Assembly: GCF_030159095.1 (NCBI RefSeq)
Contig: NZ_BRXS01000001.1
Location: forward strand, 682,001-746,000
DNA from: Roseisolibacter agri
GTDB taxonomy: Bacteria; Gemmatimonadota; Gemmatimonadetes; Gemmatimonadales; Gemmatimonadaceae
DNA: 64,000 bases
Reading direction: 5' to 3'
In this document: one piece after another, positions 49,542 to 57,610 of the stretch
Layout: every line of letters starts with the position of its first letter
How positions within the stretch are numbered: the first letter of the stretch is position 1
Program-made: the position numbers and the translations under genes
The notes under the pieces: model-generated
Database searches by the model: none
Seen by the model: the letters and a program-made list of their open reading frames with translations, nothing else
What the model was told of the DNA's origin: nothing

Positions 49542-50695
49542 GCGTCTCGCTGGTCGGCCCCGACCCGCGGCCCTCGCCCGCCTCCGCGCTGCGCGTCGAC
49601 GGCGCGGCCATCGTCTACCGCCTGTACGACGTCGGCTACGAGATCGCGCTCGACCGCGCGCTCGACCTGCTGGCCGCCAGCGCGCCCGAGCGCGTGCGCC
49701 CGATCCGCGGCGAGGCGCAGGCGATCCAGATCGTGAACCCGCCCGTCACCGTCATCCTCGGGCACGAGCAGGTCGCGGTCGGCGACGTCGTGCGGCCGGT
49801 CGAGCTGTCGGCGCGCATCTTCGACTTCGGCGTCGTGTCGCTGCGCGCGCGCGTCGACCTCCCGCCCGCGCTGCCGTGGGACGACTTCACCGCGCTCGGC
49901 AGCGCGCTCGAGACGGCGCCCGCCATCGCGGCGTCGTTCGCGCACCACCTGCGCATGCTCTCGGAGCGCATCGCCTCCGCGATCGAGCGCCCCGCGCTCG
50001 CGCCGCAGACCGAGGACTTCGTCGTCTACCGCGTGGGCCGGCTGCTCGGCCCCGACGGCGCGGCGGTGTCGCCGCAGACGCTGCGCGACGAGGACGTGGC
50101 GCCGCTGCTGCTGAACGAGACGCGCCCGCTCTCCGCCGCGGCGCGCCGCGAGCTCCTGCCGCACCGCTTCTCGTACTACGAGGACGACCTCGCGATCCTC
50201 AGCTGGGAGAACGCGCTGGTGGTCGAGCCGCGCGTGCACGACGCCGACGTGCAGTTCGTGCTGGAGTTCGCGAACGCGCAGCTGCTGGAGCTGCGCTACT
50301 ACGACGCGATGCTCGACGCCGAGCTGCCGCGGATGTACGACCGCATCGCGGCGCTGCGCCGCGGCGGCGGGCGCTCGCTGCTGCGCAACCGCTACGCGGG
50401 GCTGCTGGCGACGCTGCAGGCGCAGGTGGCCGACTCCACCGAGATCGTCGAGCGCGTCGACAACGCGCTCAAGGTCACCGACGACGTCTACCTGGCGCGC
50501 GTGTACACGGCGGCGCTCGAGATCTTCCGCGCGCGCGTCTGGCGCGCGGGCATCGACCGCAAGCTGGCGATCGTGCGCGAGACCTACGGCATGCTCAACG
50601 GCGAGGCGCAGGCGACGCGCGCCGAGGCGCTGGAGCTCGCGATCGTCGTGCTGATCGTGCTGGAGATCGTGCTCGCGTTCGTGCTCCCGCACTGA
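49538..50695 (+). CDS. RMD1/YagE (DUF155) family membrane protein
   Basis: A 385-residue protein of the DUF155 family, related to yeast Rmd1/Sif2-type mitochondrial proteins. The characteristic part is RFSYYEDDLAILSWENALVVEP followed by the helical region LEFANAQLLELRYYDAMLD and AIVRETYGMLNGEAQATRAE. A single C-terminal transmembrane segment (LAIVVLIVLEIVLAFVLPH) anchors it, with the bulk in the cytoplasm. Its molecular function is unknown. Translational coupling to a [2Fe-2S] protein is notable. Confidence 0.88.
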   Translation: MSVSLVGPDPRPSPASALRVDGAAIVYRLYDVGYEIALDRALDLLAASAPERVRPIRGEAQAIQIVNPPVTVILGHEQVAVGDVVRPVELSARIFDFGVVSLRARVDLPPALPWDDFTALGSALETAPAIAASFAHHLRMLSERIASAIERPALAPQTEDFVVYRVGRLLGPDGAAVSPQTLRDEDVAPLLLNETRPLSAAARRELLPHRFSYYEDDLAILSWENALVVEPRVHDADVQFVLEFANAQLLELRYYDAMLDAELPRMYDRIAALRRGGGRSLLRNRYAGLLATLQAQVADSTEIVERVDNALKVTDDVYLARVYTAALEIFRARVWRAGIDRKLAIVRETYGMLNGEAQATRAEALELAIVVLIVLEIVLAFVLPH

Positions 50696-50715
50696 CCGCC
50701 GCCGCGGCCGCGGGT

Positions 50716-50721
50716 TAGCTT
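50716..50721 (+). promoter_or_regulatory. Candidate -10 element, gene at 50794
   Basis: CGGGTTAGCTTGG contains TAGCTT, 72 nt before the ATG at 50794. It shares GGTTAGCTT with the promoter-like site before the DPP4-type gene. Confidence 0.3.
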
Positions 50722-50793
50722 GGACGCGTCGGCCGCTCCGGCCGCGCTCCCTTCTCGCGGGCGCGCCGGGCGGCCCGGAGCGCCCTCGCGCGC

Positions 50794-51162
50794 ATGAGGA
50801 GGCGGCACGTGGACCTGCTGCTCACGGGCGGACGCATCCCGCTCGACCGCGAGGTCGTGCTGCACTGGCTGGTGGGGAGCGGCGGCGCGCTCCTGCTCGC
50901 CTACGCCGCGTGGGCCCACGCGAGCGCCCGCGCCACCGTGGCGCAGCGGCGCGGCCTCGTCGCCGCGGGCGTCGGCTTCCTCCTCTCGAACCACGCCTCG
51001 CTCGCGCTGCGCGACCGCGGGGCCGTCGGGATCGCCGTCTCGCTGCTGGGCAGCGCGCTCGTGTTCTGGGGCGCCATGACGCTCGTGCGCGAGCGGCAGC
51101 AGGAGCGCCAGCATGAGCGCGCGCGCGAGGCCGGACGCCACGGGGAGCGCCGCGACGGCTGA
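50794..51162 (+). CDS. Hypothetical small membrane protein
   Basis: A 122-residue protein with two or three hydrophobic stretches ([57 protein letters not shown]) and a charged C-terminal tail ([20 protein letters not shown]). It has no recognisable family. It lies between the DUF155 gene and the second ferredoxin on the same strand, with gaps of roughly 90 nt on each side. Confidence 0.65.
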   Translation: MRRRHVDLLLTGGRIPLDREVVLHWLVGSGGALLLAYAAWAHASARATVAQRRGLVAAGVGFLLSNHASLALRDRGAVGIAVSLLGSALVFWGAMTLVRERQQERQHERAREAGRHGERRDG

Positions 51163-51251
51163 TCGGGCCGCCGCCCTGGAACGCGGCGGCCGCATCGGCG
51201 ATTGTGGGTCAGGGCGCCGCGGTGCCCATTCCCGTCGCCCCGACCCGCTCG

Positions 51252-51590
51252 ATGTCCGTCCCGACCATCCCCGCGTCTCCGCAGATGGAGCGCTACAGCC
51301 GCCACGTGCTCGTGTGCACGGGCGGCTTCTGCTCGCCCGAGCGCCGCGGGCGCGAGATCTACGCGCTGCTGGCGCGGCTGCTCCAGCGCGAGGGGCTGCT
51401 CTTCGGCCCCACGCGCGTGAAGCGCGGCGAGACGCCCTGCCTCGGCGTCTGCTCGCACGGGCCGGTGGTCGTCGTGTACCCGGAGGGCGTGTGGTATGCG
51501 CAGGTGACGCCCGCGCTGCTGGAGCGCATCGTCGTCGAGCACCTCAAGGGCGGCCGGCCAGTCGAGGACGCGGTGTTCCACCGCCTGTGA
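51252..51590 (+). CDS. Thioredoxin-like [2Fe-2S] ferredoxin (paralogue 2)
   Basis: A 112-residue paralogue of the protein at 49230. Cluster cysteines are in [15 protein letters not shown] and [19 protein letters not shown], followed by the shared VWYAQV. ATG 51252 was chosen; GTG 51204 and ATG 51285 are also in frame, the last beginning [10 protein letters not shown] at the conserved core. A P element begins 15 nt after the stop. Confidence 0.88.
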   Translation: MSVPTIPASPQMERYSRHVLVCTGGFCSPERRGREIYALLARLLQREGLLFGPTRVKRGETPCLGVCSHGPVVVVYPEGVWYAQVTPALLERIVVEHLKGGRPVEDAVFHRL

Positions 51591-51605
51591 GGCGCCCGCG
51601 GGCGT

Positions 51606-51780
51606 GCGCGCCGGACCCGAACGGCGAACGGCATTGGCAAGGATGAAGATCGGACAAGATCTGATAACGACGGATGGCTCCGGTGGAGTGCGAGATCCCT
51701 CGCCACCACACGGAGCCATCCGTCGTTATCCGATCTTCTCGGACGTTCATCCTTGCTGCTGCAGTTCGGGCCCGGCGCGC
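51606..51780. repeat. Palindromic intergenic element, family P (copy 5)
   Basis: A 175-nt inverted repeat. Ends are GCGCGCCGGACCCGAAC and GTTCGGGCCCGGCGCGC (one mismatch). Inside are GCAAGGATGAAGATCGGA / TCATCCTTGC, GATAACGACGGATGGCTCCG / CGGAGCCATCCGTCGTTATC. It lies between convergent genes and is followed directly by a smaller perfect hairpin. Confidence 0.87.
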
Positions 51781-51783
51781 CGA

Positions 51784-51824
51784 GGACTGCGGGCTGCGGG
51801 TCGTGAATCCGCAGCCCGCAGTCC
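51784..51824. terminator. 16-bp perfect hairpin (GGACTGCGGGCTGCGG)
   Basis: Positions 51784-51799 pair perfectly with 51809-51824 around a 9-nt loop. The stem sequence is the one used as the outer arms around the repeat block at 40135-40532 and, in variant form, around the Q element at 46177-46433. It lies just beyond the htpX stop on the minus strand. Confidence 0.65.
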
Positions 51825-51829
51825 GCAGC

Positions 51830-52669
51830 TCACCGGACCATCGCCTCCAGCCGCGCCACGCGCTCCGCCGTCGGCGGGTGCGTCGAGAAGAGCTTCCCGA
51901 TCCCACGCAGCGCGCTGCCGCCGAGCGGGTTCACCTGCGCGAGCGGCGCCATCGCGGGCGAGACGTGCATCGGCATCTGCCGCGCGCCCTGCTCCAGCCG
52001 CAGCAGCGCGTTCGCGAGCCCCAGCGGACGGCCGGTGATCTCGGCGCCCACCTGGTCGGCCTTGAACTCGCGCTGACGGCTGATCGCCATCTGCAGGATC
52101 ATCGCGGCGATGGGCGCCAGGATCATCATGCCGATCGCGACGATCGGGTTGCTCCCCTCCTCGTCGTCGCTGCTGCCGCCGAAGAGGAAGCCGAACTGCG
52201 CGACGTTGGTGATCGCGCCCGCCATCGTGGCGCTGATCGTCTGCAGGAGCATGTCGCGGTTCCTGATGTGCGCCAGCTCGTGCGCGACCACGCCCTCCAG
52301 CTGCTCGCGGTCCATCAGGCGCAGCAGCCCCTCGGTCACGCAGACGACCGCGTTCTCGGGATTGCGGCCCGTGGCGAACGCGTTGGGCTGCGCCTGCGGC
52401 GCGATCGCGACGGTGGGCATGGGCAGCCCCGCGCGCTGCCGCAGCCGGTCGACCATCGCGTACAGCTCGGGCGCCTCGGCCGCCGTCACGACCTGCGCGC
52501 CGTACGCGCGCAGCACCATGCTCGACGAGCCCCAGTACATCGCCAGGTTCATGACGGCGCTCACCGCCACCATGATCGTCGCGCCGGTCGAGCCGCCGAA
52601 GGCGCCGCCGAGCGCGACCAGCAGGGCCGTGAGGCCCGCCATCAGTACGAACACCTTCACGTTGTTCAT
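51830..52669 (-). CDS. htpX: Membrane zinc protease HtpX (M48)
   Basis: A 279-residue inner-membrane protease of the heat-shock/envelope-stress type that degrades misfolded membrane proteins. Two N-terminal transmembrane segments (VFVLMAGLTALLVALGG and IMVAVSAVMNLAMYW) precede the zinc motif VVAHELAHIRNRD; the third ligand Glu is in SRQREFKADQVGA. ATGRNPENAVVCVTEGLL is a family signature. GGAGCGACCG before the ATG supplies a ribosome binding site. A large hairpin lies 27 nt upstream in its probable leader. Confidence 0.94.
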   Translation of the reverse strand: MNNVKVFVLMAGLTALLVALGGAFGGSTGATIMVAVSAVMNLAMYWGSSSMVLRAYGAQVVTAAEAPELYAMVDRLRQRAGLPMPTVAIAPQAQPNAFATGRNPENAVVCVTEGLLRLMDREQLEGVVAHELAHIRNRDMLLQTISATMAGAITNVAQFGFLFGGSSDDEEGSNPIVAIGMMILAPIAAMILQMAISRQREFKADQVGAEITGRPLGLANALLRLEQGARQMPMHVSPAMAPLAQVNPLGGSALRGIGKLFSTHPPTAERVARLEAMVR

Positions 52670-52695
52670 CGGTCGCTCCTCCAGGGTCCGGACGC

Positions 52696-52776
52696 GCAAC
52701 AGGCGAGCCCTCCGCACCGCGGCACTCCCGTCCCTGCACGCGCCGATGCGTGCAGAGACGGGTGCCCGCCTGTTGC
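52696..52776 (-). promoter_or_regulatory. Structured hairpin in the htpX leader
   Basis: Outer arms GCAACAGGCG (52696-52705) and CGCCTGTTGC (52767-52776) are perfect complements. An inner 15-bp stem with one mismatch, 52727-52741 with 52748-52762, closes on a six-base loop GCCGAT. It ends 27 nt before the htpX ATG. It could terminate transcription from the HNH gene, or act as a regulatory structure for htpX. Confidence 0.5.
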
Positions 52777-52964
52777 GAAGGTCTCGCCTGATCGTGTCGC
52801 TCGACCCGACCGGACCGTGCGTCGAGGGCCGGGATTCCCGGCGCGCGCGACGCAGTGCTGACGATCCGGCCGCGCGGCGCCGGGTCACCCCGGAGGCCGC
52901 GTGGCTACTCCCCTTTCGTGGTTCTGCTGAACGGAAGAATGATACCCGGACCCGGGCGCCGGGT

Positions 52965-53303
52965 TCAACGGTCGTCCGGCGAGTCGGCGCGCCGGCGGGG
53001 CGCGCCGGCGGCGCGCTGCGCGATCTCCTCCTCCACCGCGCGCAGGTGGCGCGGCCAGACGTGGCGCGCCAGACGGCGGAAGTTGCGCAGCGACTCGGGC
53101 TCGTCGGCGAGGAACGCGGCGGGCGTGCGGTGCCCCTTGCGTACGTTGCAGGGCCCACACGCCGTCACTAGGTTGCCCCCCGAGCGGTCCCCGCCGCGCA
53201 CGCGCGGCTGCACGTGGTCGACGCTCAGCTCCTCGGGCGGGAAGACCTGGCCGCAGTACACGCACCGGAACGCGTCGCGCGCGAAGACGTCCTCGCGCCT
53301 CAC
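52965..53303 (-). CDS. Small HNH endonuclease
   Basis: A 112-residue protein with a complete HNH nuclease core: [19 protein letters not shown] (first Cys pair and the HNH Asp-His), then [20 protein letters not shown] (Asn and second Cys pair). The rest is basic helix ([20 protein letters not shown]). Free-standing HNH proteins of this size are common and act on DNA in diverse roles. The GTG at 53303 is the first start giving a conserved N-terminus. No phage or restriction genes lie nearby. Confidence 0.82.
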   Translation of the reverse strand: MRREDVFARDAFRCVYCGQVFPPEELSVDHVQPRVRGGDRSGGNLVTACGPCNVRKGHRTPAAFLADEPESLRNFRRLARHVWPRHLRAVEEEIAQRAAGAPRRRADSPDDR

Positions 53304-53390
53304 GCGGCCCCCGTCCACTCCCCGTCGCCGCCGGCCGCCGCCGCCCTCGTCGTGAGCCCGCTGCCCGACTCGCGCCGCCTGCTGATGGGC

Positions 53391-53666
53391 ATGGCGAAGA
53401 AGCTGTTCGACGACGAGGAAGCCGCGCCCGCGCCGCACGACGTCGCGCCCCGGCTCACCACCCACGCCCTGCACGCGCTCCGCATGTCCCGCTCCCGCGA
53501 GAAGATCCTCGCCAACCTGGAAGAGATGTACCGCGAGGCGTTCGACCGCGCCCGCCAGGCGAACGACCTCCAGCAGCAGGCCTCGCTCGACTTCGCGTAC
53601 CGCCGCGAGCAACTCTACTTCGAGATCCTGCTCGACGTGCGCGACGCCATGGAGCGCCGCGCCTGA
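53391..53666 (+). CDS. Small hypothetical coiled-coil protein
   Basis: A 91-residue soluble protein, [20 protein letters not shown] at the start, then a long helix with Arg/Glu/Gln ([53 protein letters not shown]), likely a coiled coil. No family was recognised. In-frame starts also exist at 53385 (ATG) and 53352 (GTG). It diverges from the HNH gene and precedes the amidohydrolase by 7 nt, so it is probably co-transcribed with the latter. Confidence 0.65.
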   Translation: MAKKLFDDEEAAPAPHDVAPRLTTHALHALRMSRSREKILANLEEMYREAFDRARQANDLQQQASLDFAYRREQLYFEILLDVRDAMERRA

Positions 53667-53673
53667 CCGCACG

Positions 53674-55353
53674 GTGCGGCGCGTCGCCGTCGTCGCCCTG
53701 GCCCTCGCGGCCGTGAGCGTGGAGTCGCCGGCCCAGGCGGCCGGTGGCGGCGACGTCTCGCTCGCCGTCGTCAACGCCCGCGTCTGGACGGGCAACCCGC
53801 GCCGCCCGTGGGCGGACGCGGTCGCGGTGCGCGGCGACCGCCTGGCCGCCGTGGGCTCGAGCGCCGAGGTGCGCAAGCTGGCCGGCCCGACCGCCCGCGT
53901 GGTGGACGCGGCCGGCCAGCTCCTCGTCCCTGGGTTCGTCGACGCGCACGTCCACTTCGTCGCCGGGGGCTTCCGCCTCGCGTCGGTGCAGCTGCGCGAC
54001 GCGCGCACGCCGGCCGAGTTCACGGCGCGCATCCGGGCGTTCGCGGCCACGGTGCCGAAGGGGACGTGGATCCAGGGCGGCGACTGGGACCACGAAGGGT
54101 GGGGAGGCTCCCTCCCCACCAGGCAATGGATCGATTCCGTGACCCCCGACCACCCGGTCTGGGTGAACCGGCTCGACGGCCACATGGCGCTCGCCAACAG
54201 TGCCGCGCTGCGCGCCGCGGGCGTGACGCGCGAGACCGCGGACGTCGCCGGCGGCACCATCGTGCGCGACGCCGCCGGAGAGCCGACGGGCGTCCTCAAG
54301 GACAACGCGATGGGGCTCGTGGACCGCGTCGTCCCCGACGCGCCGCCCGCGCTCGCCGACCGCGCGCTCGACGCCGCGATGGCGTACGTCGCGCGGCAGG
54401 GCGTCACCACCGTGCACCACATGGGCGGGTGGGACGACCTCGCGGTGTTCGACCGCGCGCACGCCGCCGGCCGCCTGCGCACGCGCATCCACGCGGCGGT
54501 GCCGCTCTCCACGTGGGCGCGGCTGCGCGACACGGTGGCGGCACGCGGCCGCGGCGACGCCTGGCTCCACATCGGAGGGCTCAAGGGGTTCGTCGACGGC
54601 TCGCTCGGCTCGCACACGGCGGCGATGCTGGAGCCGTTCACCGACGCGCCCGGCGACCGTGGACTGTTCGTGACGCCGCCCGAGTCGCTGTACGCGTGGA
54701 CCAAGGGCGCCGACGCCGCGGGGCTGCAGGTGATGGTGCACGCCATCGGCGACGCGGCCATCCGCACGCAGCTCGACGTCTTCGCGCGCGTCGCGCGGGA
54801 GAACGGCCCGCGCGACCGCCGCTTCCGCATCGAGCACGCGCAGCACGTCGCGCCCGCCGACATCCCGCGCTTCGGCGCGCTGGGCGTGATCGCGAGCATG
54901 CAGCCGTACCACGCGATCGACGACGGCCGCTGGGCGGACCGGGTGATCGGACCCGAGCGCGCGCAGGGGACGTACGCGTTCCGCGCGCTCCTCGACGCCG
55001 GCGCGACGGTGGCCTTCGGGAGCGACTGGTTCGTCGCGCCGCCCACGCCGCTGGAGGGCATCTACGCGGCGGTCACGCGCCGCACGCTGGACGGCGCGCA
55101 CCCGGACGGCTGGGTGCCGTCGCAGAAGATCACGGTGGACGAGGCGCTGCGCGCGTACACGCGCGCCGGCGCCCACGCCGCCTTCGACGAGGCCGACCGC
55201 GGCACGCTGGAGCGCGGCAAGCTGGCCGACTTCGTCCTCATCGACCGCGACCTCACGCGCGTCCCGCCGGAGACGATCCGCGACGCGCAGGTCGTGCTCA
55301 CCGTCGTCGGGGGCCGCGTGGTGTACGAGCGCGCGGCCGCCGCACGCCCCTGA
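53674..55353 (+). CDS. Secreted amidohydrolase family 3 protein (YtcJ-like)
   Basis: A 559-residue metal-dependent hydrolase. A signal peptide ([21 protein letters not shown]) is followed by the composite beta domain and TIM barrel. Metal and catalytic motifs are [15 protein letters not shown] (HxH), [17 protein letters not shown] (the conserved Lys region), [24 protein letters not shown] and [20 protein letters not shown]. Members of this group hydrolyse exocyclic amide or similar bonds; the substrate is unknown. The protein is probably periplasmic. Confidence 0.9.
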   Translation: MRRVAVVALALAAVSVESPAQAAGGGDVSLAVVNARVWTGNPRRPWADAVAVRGDRLAAVGSSAEVRKLAGPTARVVDAAGQLLVPGFVDAHVHFVAGGFRLASVQLRDARTPAEFTARIRAFAATVPKGTWIQGGDWDHEGWGGSLPTRQWIDSVTPDHPVWVNRLDGHMALANSAALRAAGVTRETADVAGGTIVRDAAGEPTGVLKDNAMGLVDRVVPDAPPALADRALDAAMAYVARQGVTTVHHMGGWDDLAVFDRAHAAGRLRTRIHAAVPLSTWARLRDTVAARGRGDAWLHIGGLKGFVDGSLGSHTAAMLEPFTDAPGDRGLFVTPPESLYAWTKGADAAGLQVMVHAIGDAAIRTQLDVFARVARENGPRDRRFRIEHAQHVAPADIPRFGALGVIASMQPYHAIDDGRWADRVIGPERAQGTYAFRALLDAGATVAFGSDWFVAPPTPLEGIYAAVTRRTLDGAHPDGWVPSQKITVDEALRAYTRAGAHAAFDEADRGTLERGKLADFVLIDRDLTRVPPETIRDAQVVLTVVGGRVVYERAAAARP

Positions 55354-55381
55354 CTCCCACGACCTCTCGCCGACCCTCGCC

Positions 55382-55918
55382 ATGACCGCGCTCTCGCCCT
55401 CCACGCTCACGACGCGCCCCGGCGCCGACGAGTTCGCGCCCTACTATGCGCGCTACATCGACCAGGTCCCCGACGGCGACGTGCTCGAGATGCTCGAGGG
55501 ACAGCTGGCCGAGACGGTCGCGCTGATGGACCGCTTCGGCGAGGCGGGCAGCCTGCACCGATACGCCGAGGGGAAGTGGAGCGTGAAGGACGTCCTCGGC
55601 CACCTGGCGGACGCGGAGCGCGTGTTCTGCTACCGCGCGATGGCCGCGGCGCGCGGCGAGACGGGGTCGCTCCCCGCGTTCGACGAGAACGCGTGGGTCG
55701 CCAACGCGAACTTCGACGCCCGCTCGCTGGCGTCGCTCTTGGGCGAGATGACGGCCGTCCGCCGCGCGACGCTCGCGCTCTTCCGCAGCATGACCGAGGC
55801 GGAGCTGGCCCGCCGCGTGGTCGCCAACAACGTCCCCGTGTCGGCGCGGGCGCTGGTGTGGATCGTGGCGGGACACGAGCGACACCATCAGGGGATTCTG
55901 CGGGAACGATACTTCTAG
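55382..55918 (+). CDS. DinB-family metal-binding four-helix protein
   Basis: A 178-residue DinB/DUF664-like protein. Helices with the putative metal His ligands are visible: KWSVKDVLGHLADAERVFCYR and the C-terminal VWIVAGHERHHQGILRERY. Superfamily members include bacillithiol and mycothiol transferases, but DinB proteins of this type have no defined reaction. The ATG lies 28 nt after the amidohydrolase stop. An R element begins about 20 nt beyond the stop. Confidence 0.88.
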   Translation: MTALSPSTLTTRPGADEFAPYYARYIDQVPDGDVLEMLEGQLAETVALMDRFGEAGSLHRYAEGKWSVKDVLGHLADAERVFCYRAMAAARGETGSLPAFDENAWVANANFDARSLASLLGEMTAVRRATLALFRSMTEAELARRVVANNVPVSARALVWIVAGHERHHQGILRERYF

Positions 55919-55939
55919 GATCGATCTAGCGGCGGGGGA

Positions 55940-56092
55940 CGAAGAGCCGGAGGACGGAACCGCGGAAGACGATGAAGCGTGAAACGAGAGGGCGGACCCT
56001 TCGAGCTCGAAGCATCGAGCCGAGAGGTCCGCCGTTCCGTTTGACGCCGTATCGGTCTCCGCGGTTCCGTCCTCCGCGGTTCCGTCTTCCGC
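55940..56092. repeat. Palindromic intergenic element, family R (copy 2)
   Basis: Left arm CCGGAGGACGGAACCGCGGA (from 55947) pairs with TCCGCGGTTCCGTCCTCCG (56058-56076). A direct repeat follows (CGCGGTTCCGTCCTC then CGCGGTTCCGTCTTC), giving a second possible right arm. The centre contains TTCGAGCTCGAA, as in the copy at 30818-30968. It lies between convergent genes. Confidence 0.78.
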
Positions 56093-56096
56093 AGTG

Positions 56097-56393
56097 TCAG
56101 GCCTTCAGATAGTGCGTGCCCTTCCGAATGTCCCGCACCCCCGCCGCCACGCCCAGCCCCACCGACGCGCCGAAGCTCAGCGCGGCCAGCGGACCGACGA
56201 ACGGGAGGACGAAGGCGACGAGGGCCCCGAGCACCCAGGCGCCGGCGGCGGCGATCCAGGGAGCGGACGAGCGCTGGACGGCGTCCACGAAGCGCAGGCG
56301 GTCGCGGACGAAGCGGCGCGCCGTCGCGTAGCCGCCGACGACGGCGGTCAGGACGGCGAGAAAGGCGAGCATGGAGACGAGCGACATGATCAT
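56097..56393 (-). CDS. Small hypothetical membrane protein
   Basis: A 98-residue protein starting at an ATG preceded by GGAGGAT at good spacing. It has three hydrophobic segments: MLAFLAVLTAVVGGYATA, WIAAAGAWVLGALVAFVLPF and GPLAALSFGASVGLGVAAG, ending with the charged RDIRKGTHYLKA. No family was recognised. Its start codon lies on the palindrome CATG at 56391-56394, which also gives an ATG to the divergent channel frame. Confidence 0.75.
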   Translation of the reverse strand: MIMSLVSMLAFLAVLTAVVGGYATARRFVRDRLRFVDAVQRSSAPWIAAAGAWVLGALVAFVLPFVGPLAALSFGASVGLGVAAGVRDIRKGTHYLKA

Positions 56394-56424
56394 GGGAATC
56401 CTCCGGGCTGACTTCCCTACCGTC

Positions 56425-57480
56425 GTGCGCGCCGGGAAGTTTCGGGCCCGCCCCACGCCTCCCGCCGCCGCCCCGCCCGCCGTGCAGACCTTCCACGACC
56501 TGCCCGTCCTCAAGCTCTCCGACCTCGAATCGGCCGCCCCGGACGGCGCGCTCGACGCCGACCTGGGCTTCGGAGGCGTCGTCGCCCGCGAGAGCCGGCA
56601 GCGGCTGCTCAACCCCGACGGGACGTTCAACGTCGCGCGCGAGGGGTTGGGCCCGATCGAGCGGCTGGCGCCGTACCATGCGCTGCTGGCCATGCGCTGG
56701 CCGGCGTTCCTGGGATGGTGCGCGGGCTTCTACGTGGTGGTGAACCTGCTGTTCGCGGTCGCCTACGTGCTGTGCGGCCCGGGCGCGCTGGTGGACGGCG
56801 CGGGGACGGTGCAGGCCGGGTTCTGGCGCGCCTTCTTCTTCAGCGTCGAGACGTTCGCGACCATCGGCTACGGCGCCATCGCGCCGGCCGGGCTCCCGGC
56901 CAACCTGCTGATGACGCTGGAGTCGCTCGTCGGCGTGCTGGCCGTCGCCCTCGTGACCGGGCTGGTGTTCGCGCGCTTCTCGCGGCCCACGGCGCGCATC
57001 CGCTTCAGCCGTCGCGCGGTGGTGGCGCCGTACCGCGGCGGCCGCGCCTTCATGTTCCGTCTGGCGAACGAGCGCCGGAGCGAGCTGCTGCAGGTCGAGG
57101 CGCGCGTGCTCTACAGCCATCGCGTCGTCGACCTGGCCGGCCGCGCCAACCGCCGCTTCGAGGAGCTGCCGCTGGAGCGGCAGCGGGTCGCCTTCTTCCC
57201 GCTCTCGTGGACCGTCGTCCACCCGATCGACGAGCGCAGCCCGCTCCGCGACCGCACGCCGGAGGCGATGGCGGCCGAGGACGCGGAGTTCCTCGTGCTG
57301 CTGAGCGGCGTCGACGAGACCTCGGCGGCGGTGGTGCACGCCCGCACGTCCTACAAGCCGCACGAGGTGCTGACCGACGCGCGCTTCGCCTCGGTGTACC
57401 TGCCCCCGCGCGACGACGGGGCGCTGCGCATCGACGTCGCGCGGCTGGACGAGGTGGAGCCGGCGTCGGGGCGCCGCTGA
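56425..57480 (+). CDS. Inward-rectifier-type potassium channel (KirBac-like)
   Basis: A 351-residue channel. Two transmembrane helices (FLGWCAGFYVVVNLLFAVAYVL and LMTLESLVGVLAVALVTGLVFAR) flank the pore helix and filter FFFSVETFATIGYGAIAPAG, with the K+ selectivity motif TIGYG. The C-terminal 190 residues form the cytoplasmic immunoglobulin-like gating domain of Kir channels (RFSRRAVVAPYRGGRAFMFRLAN). The start is uncertain: GTG 56425 is used here, while ATG 56392 and GTG 56482 are also in frame. ATG 56392 would overlap the divergent gene. Confidence 0.9.
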   Translation: MRAGKFRARPTPPAAAPPAVQTFHDLPVLKLSDLESAAPDGALDADLGFGGVVARESRQRLLNPDGTFNVAREGLGPIERLAPYHALLAMRWPAFLGWCAGFYVVVNLLFAVAYVLCGPGALVDGAGTVQAGFWRAFFFSVETFATIGYGAIAPAGLPANLLMTLESLVGVLAVALVTGLVFARFSRPTARIRFSRRAVVAPYRGGRAFMFRLANERRSELLQVEARVLYSHRVVDLAGRANRRFEELPLERQRVAFFPLSWTVVHPIDERSPLRDRTPEAMAAEDAEFLVLLSGVDETSAAVVHARTSYKPHEVLTDARFASVYLPPRDDGALRIDVARLDEVEPASGRR

Positions 57481-57504
57481 CCCGCCGCTGACCCGCCGCT
57501 GACC
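57472..57504. repeat. Three 11-bp tandem repeats placing stops in all frames
   Basis: CGCCGCTGACC occurs three times in perfect tandem (57472-57482, 57483-57493, 57494-57504). The first copy contains the channel gene stop. Because 11 is not a multiple of three, the three TGA triplets fall in three different frames. Confidence 0.85.
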
Positions 57505-57523
57505 CGCGGCCGACATCCGTCGG

Positions 57524-57569
57524 CCCGCCGGCCCGGACTGCTTGCCGTCCGGGCGGCGGGTGGTAGTAT
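57524..57569 (+). promoter_or_regulatory. Hairpin plus sigma70-like promoter before the secreted DUF gene
   Basis: TTGCCG (57542-57547), a 16-nt spacer and TAGTAT (57564-57569) form a promoter-like pair about 42 nt before the ATG at 57611. A hairpin (57524-57538 with 57547-57560, one bulged G) overlaps the -35 and may terminate the upstream channel transcript. Confidence 0.5.
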
Positions 57570-57610
57570 CGGCGGGTCACCGGGTCCCTCCCCACATCAG
57601 GAGTGCCGCC

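Noticed and set aside
52965-53303. HNH protein as part of a phage or homing element
   Set aside because: The neighbours are housekeeping genes, and no integrase, terminase or intron border was seen; a free-standing HNH protein is more likely.
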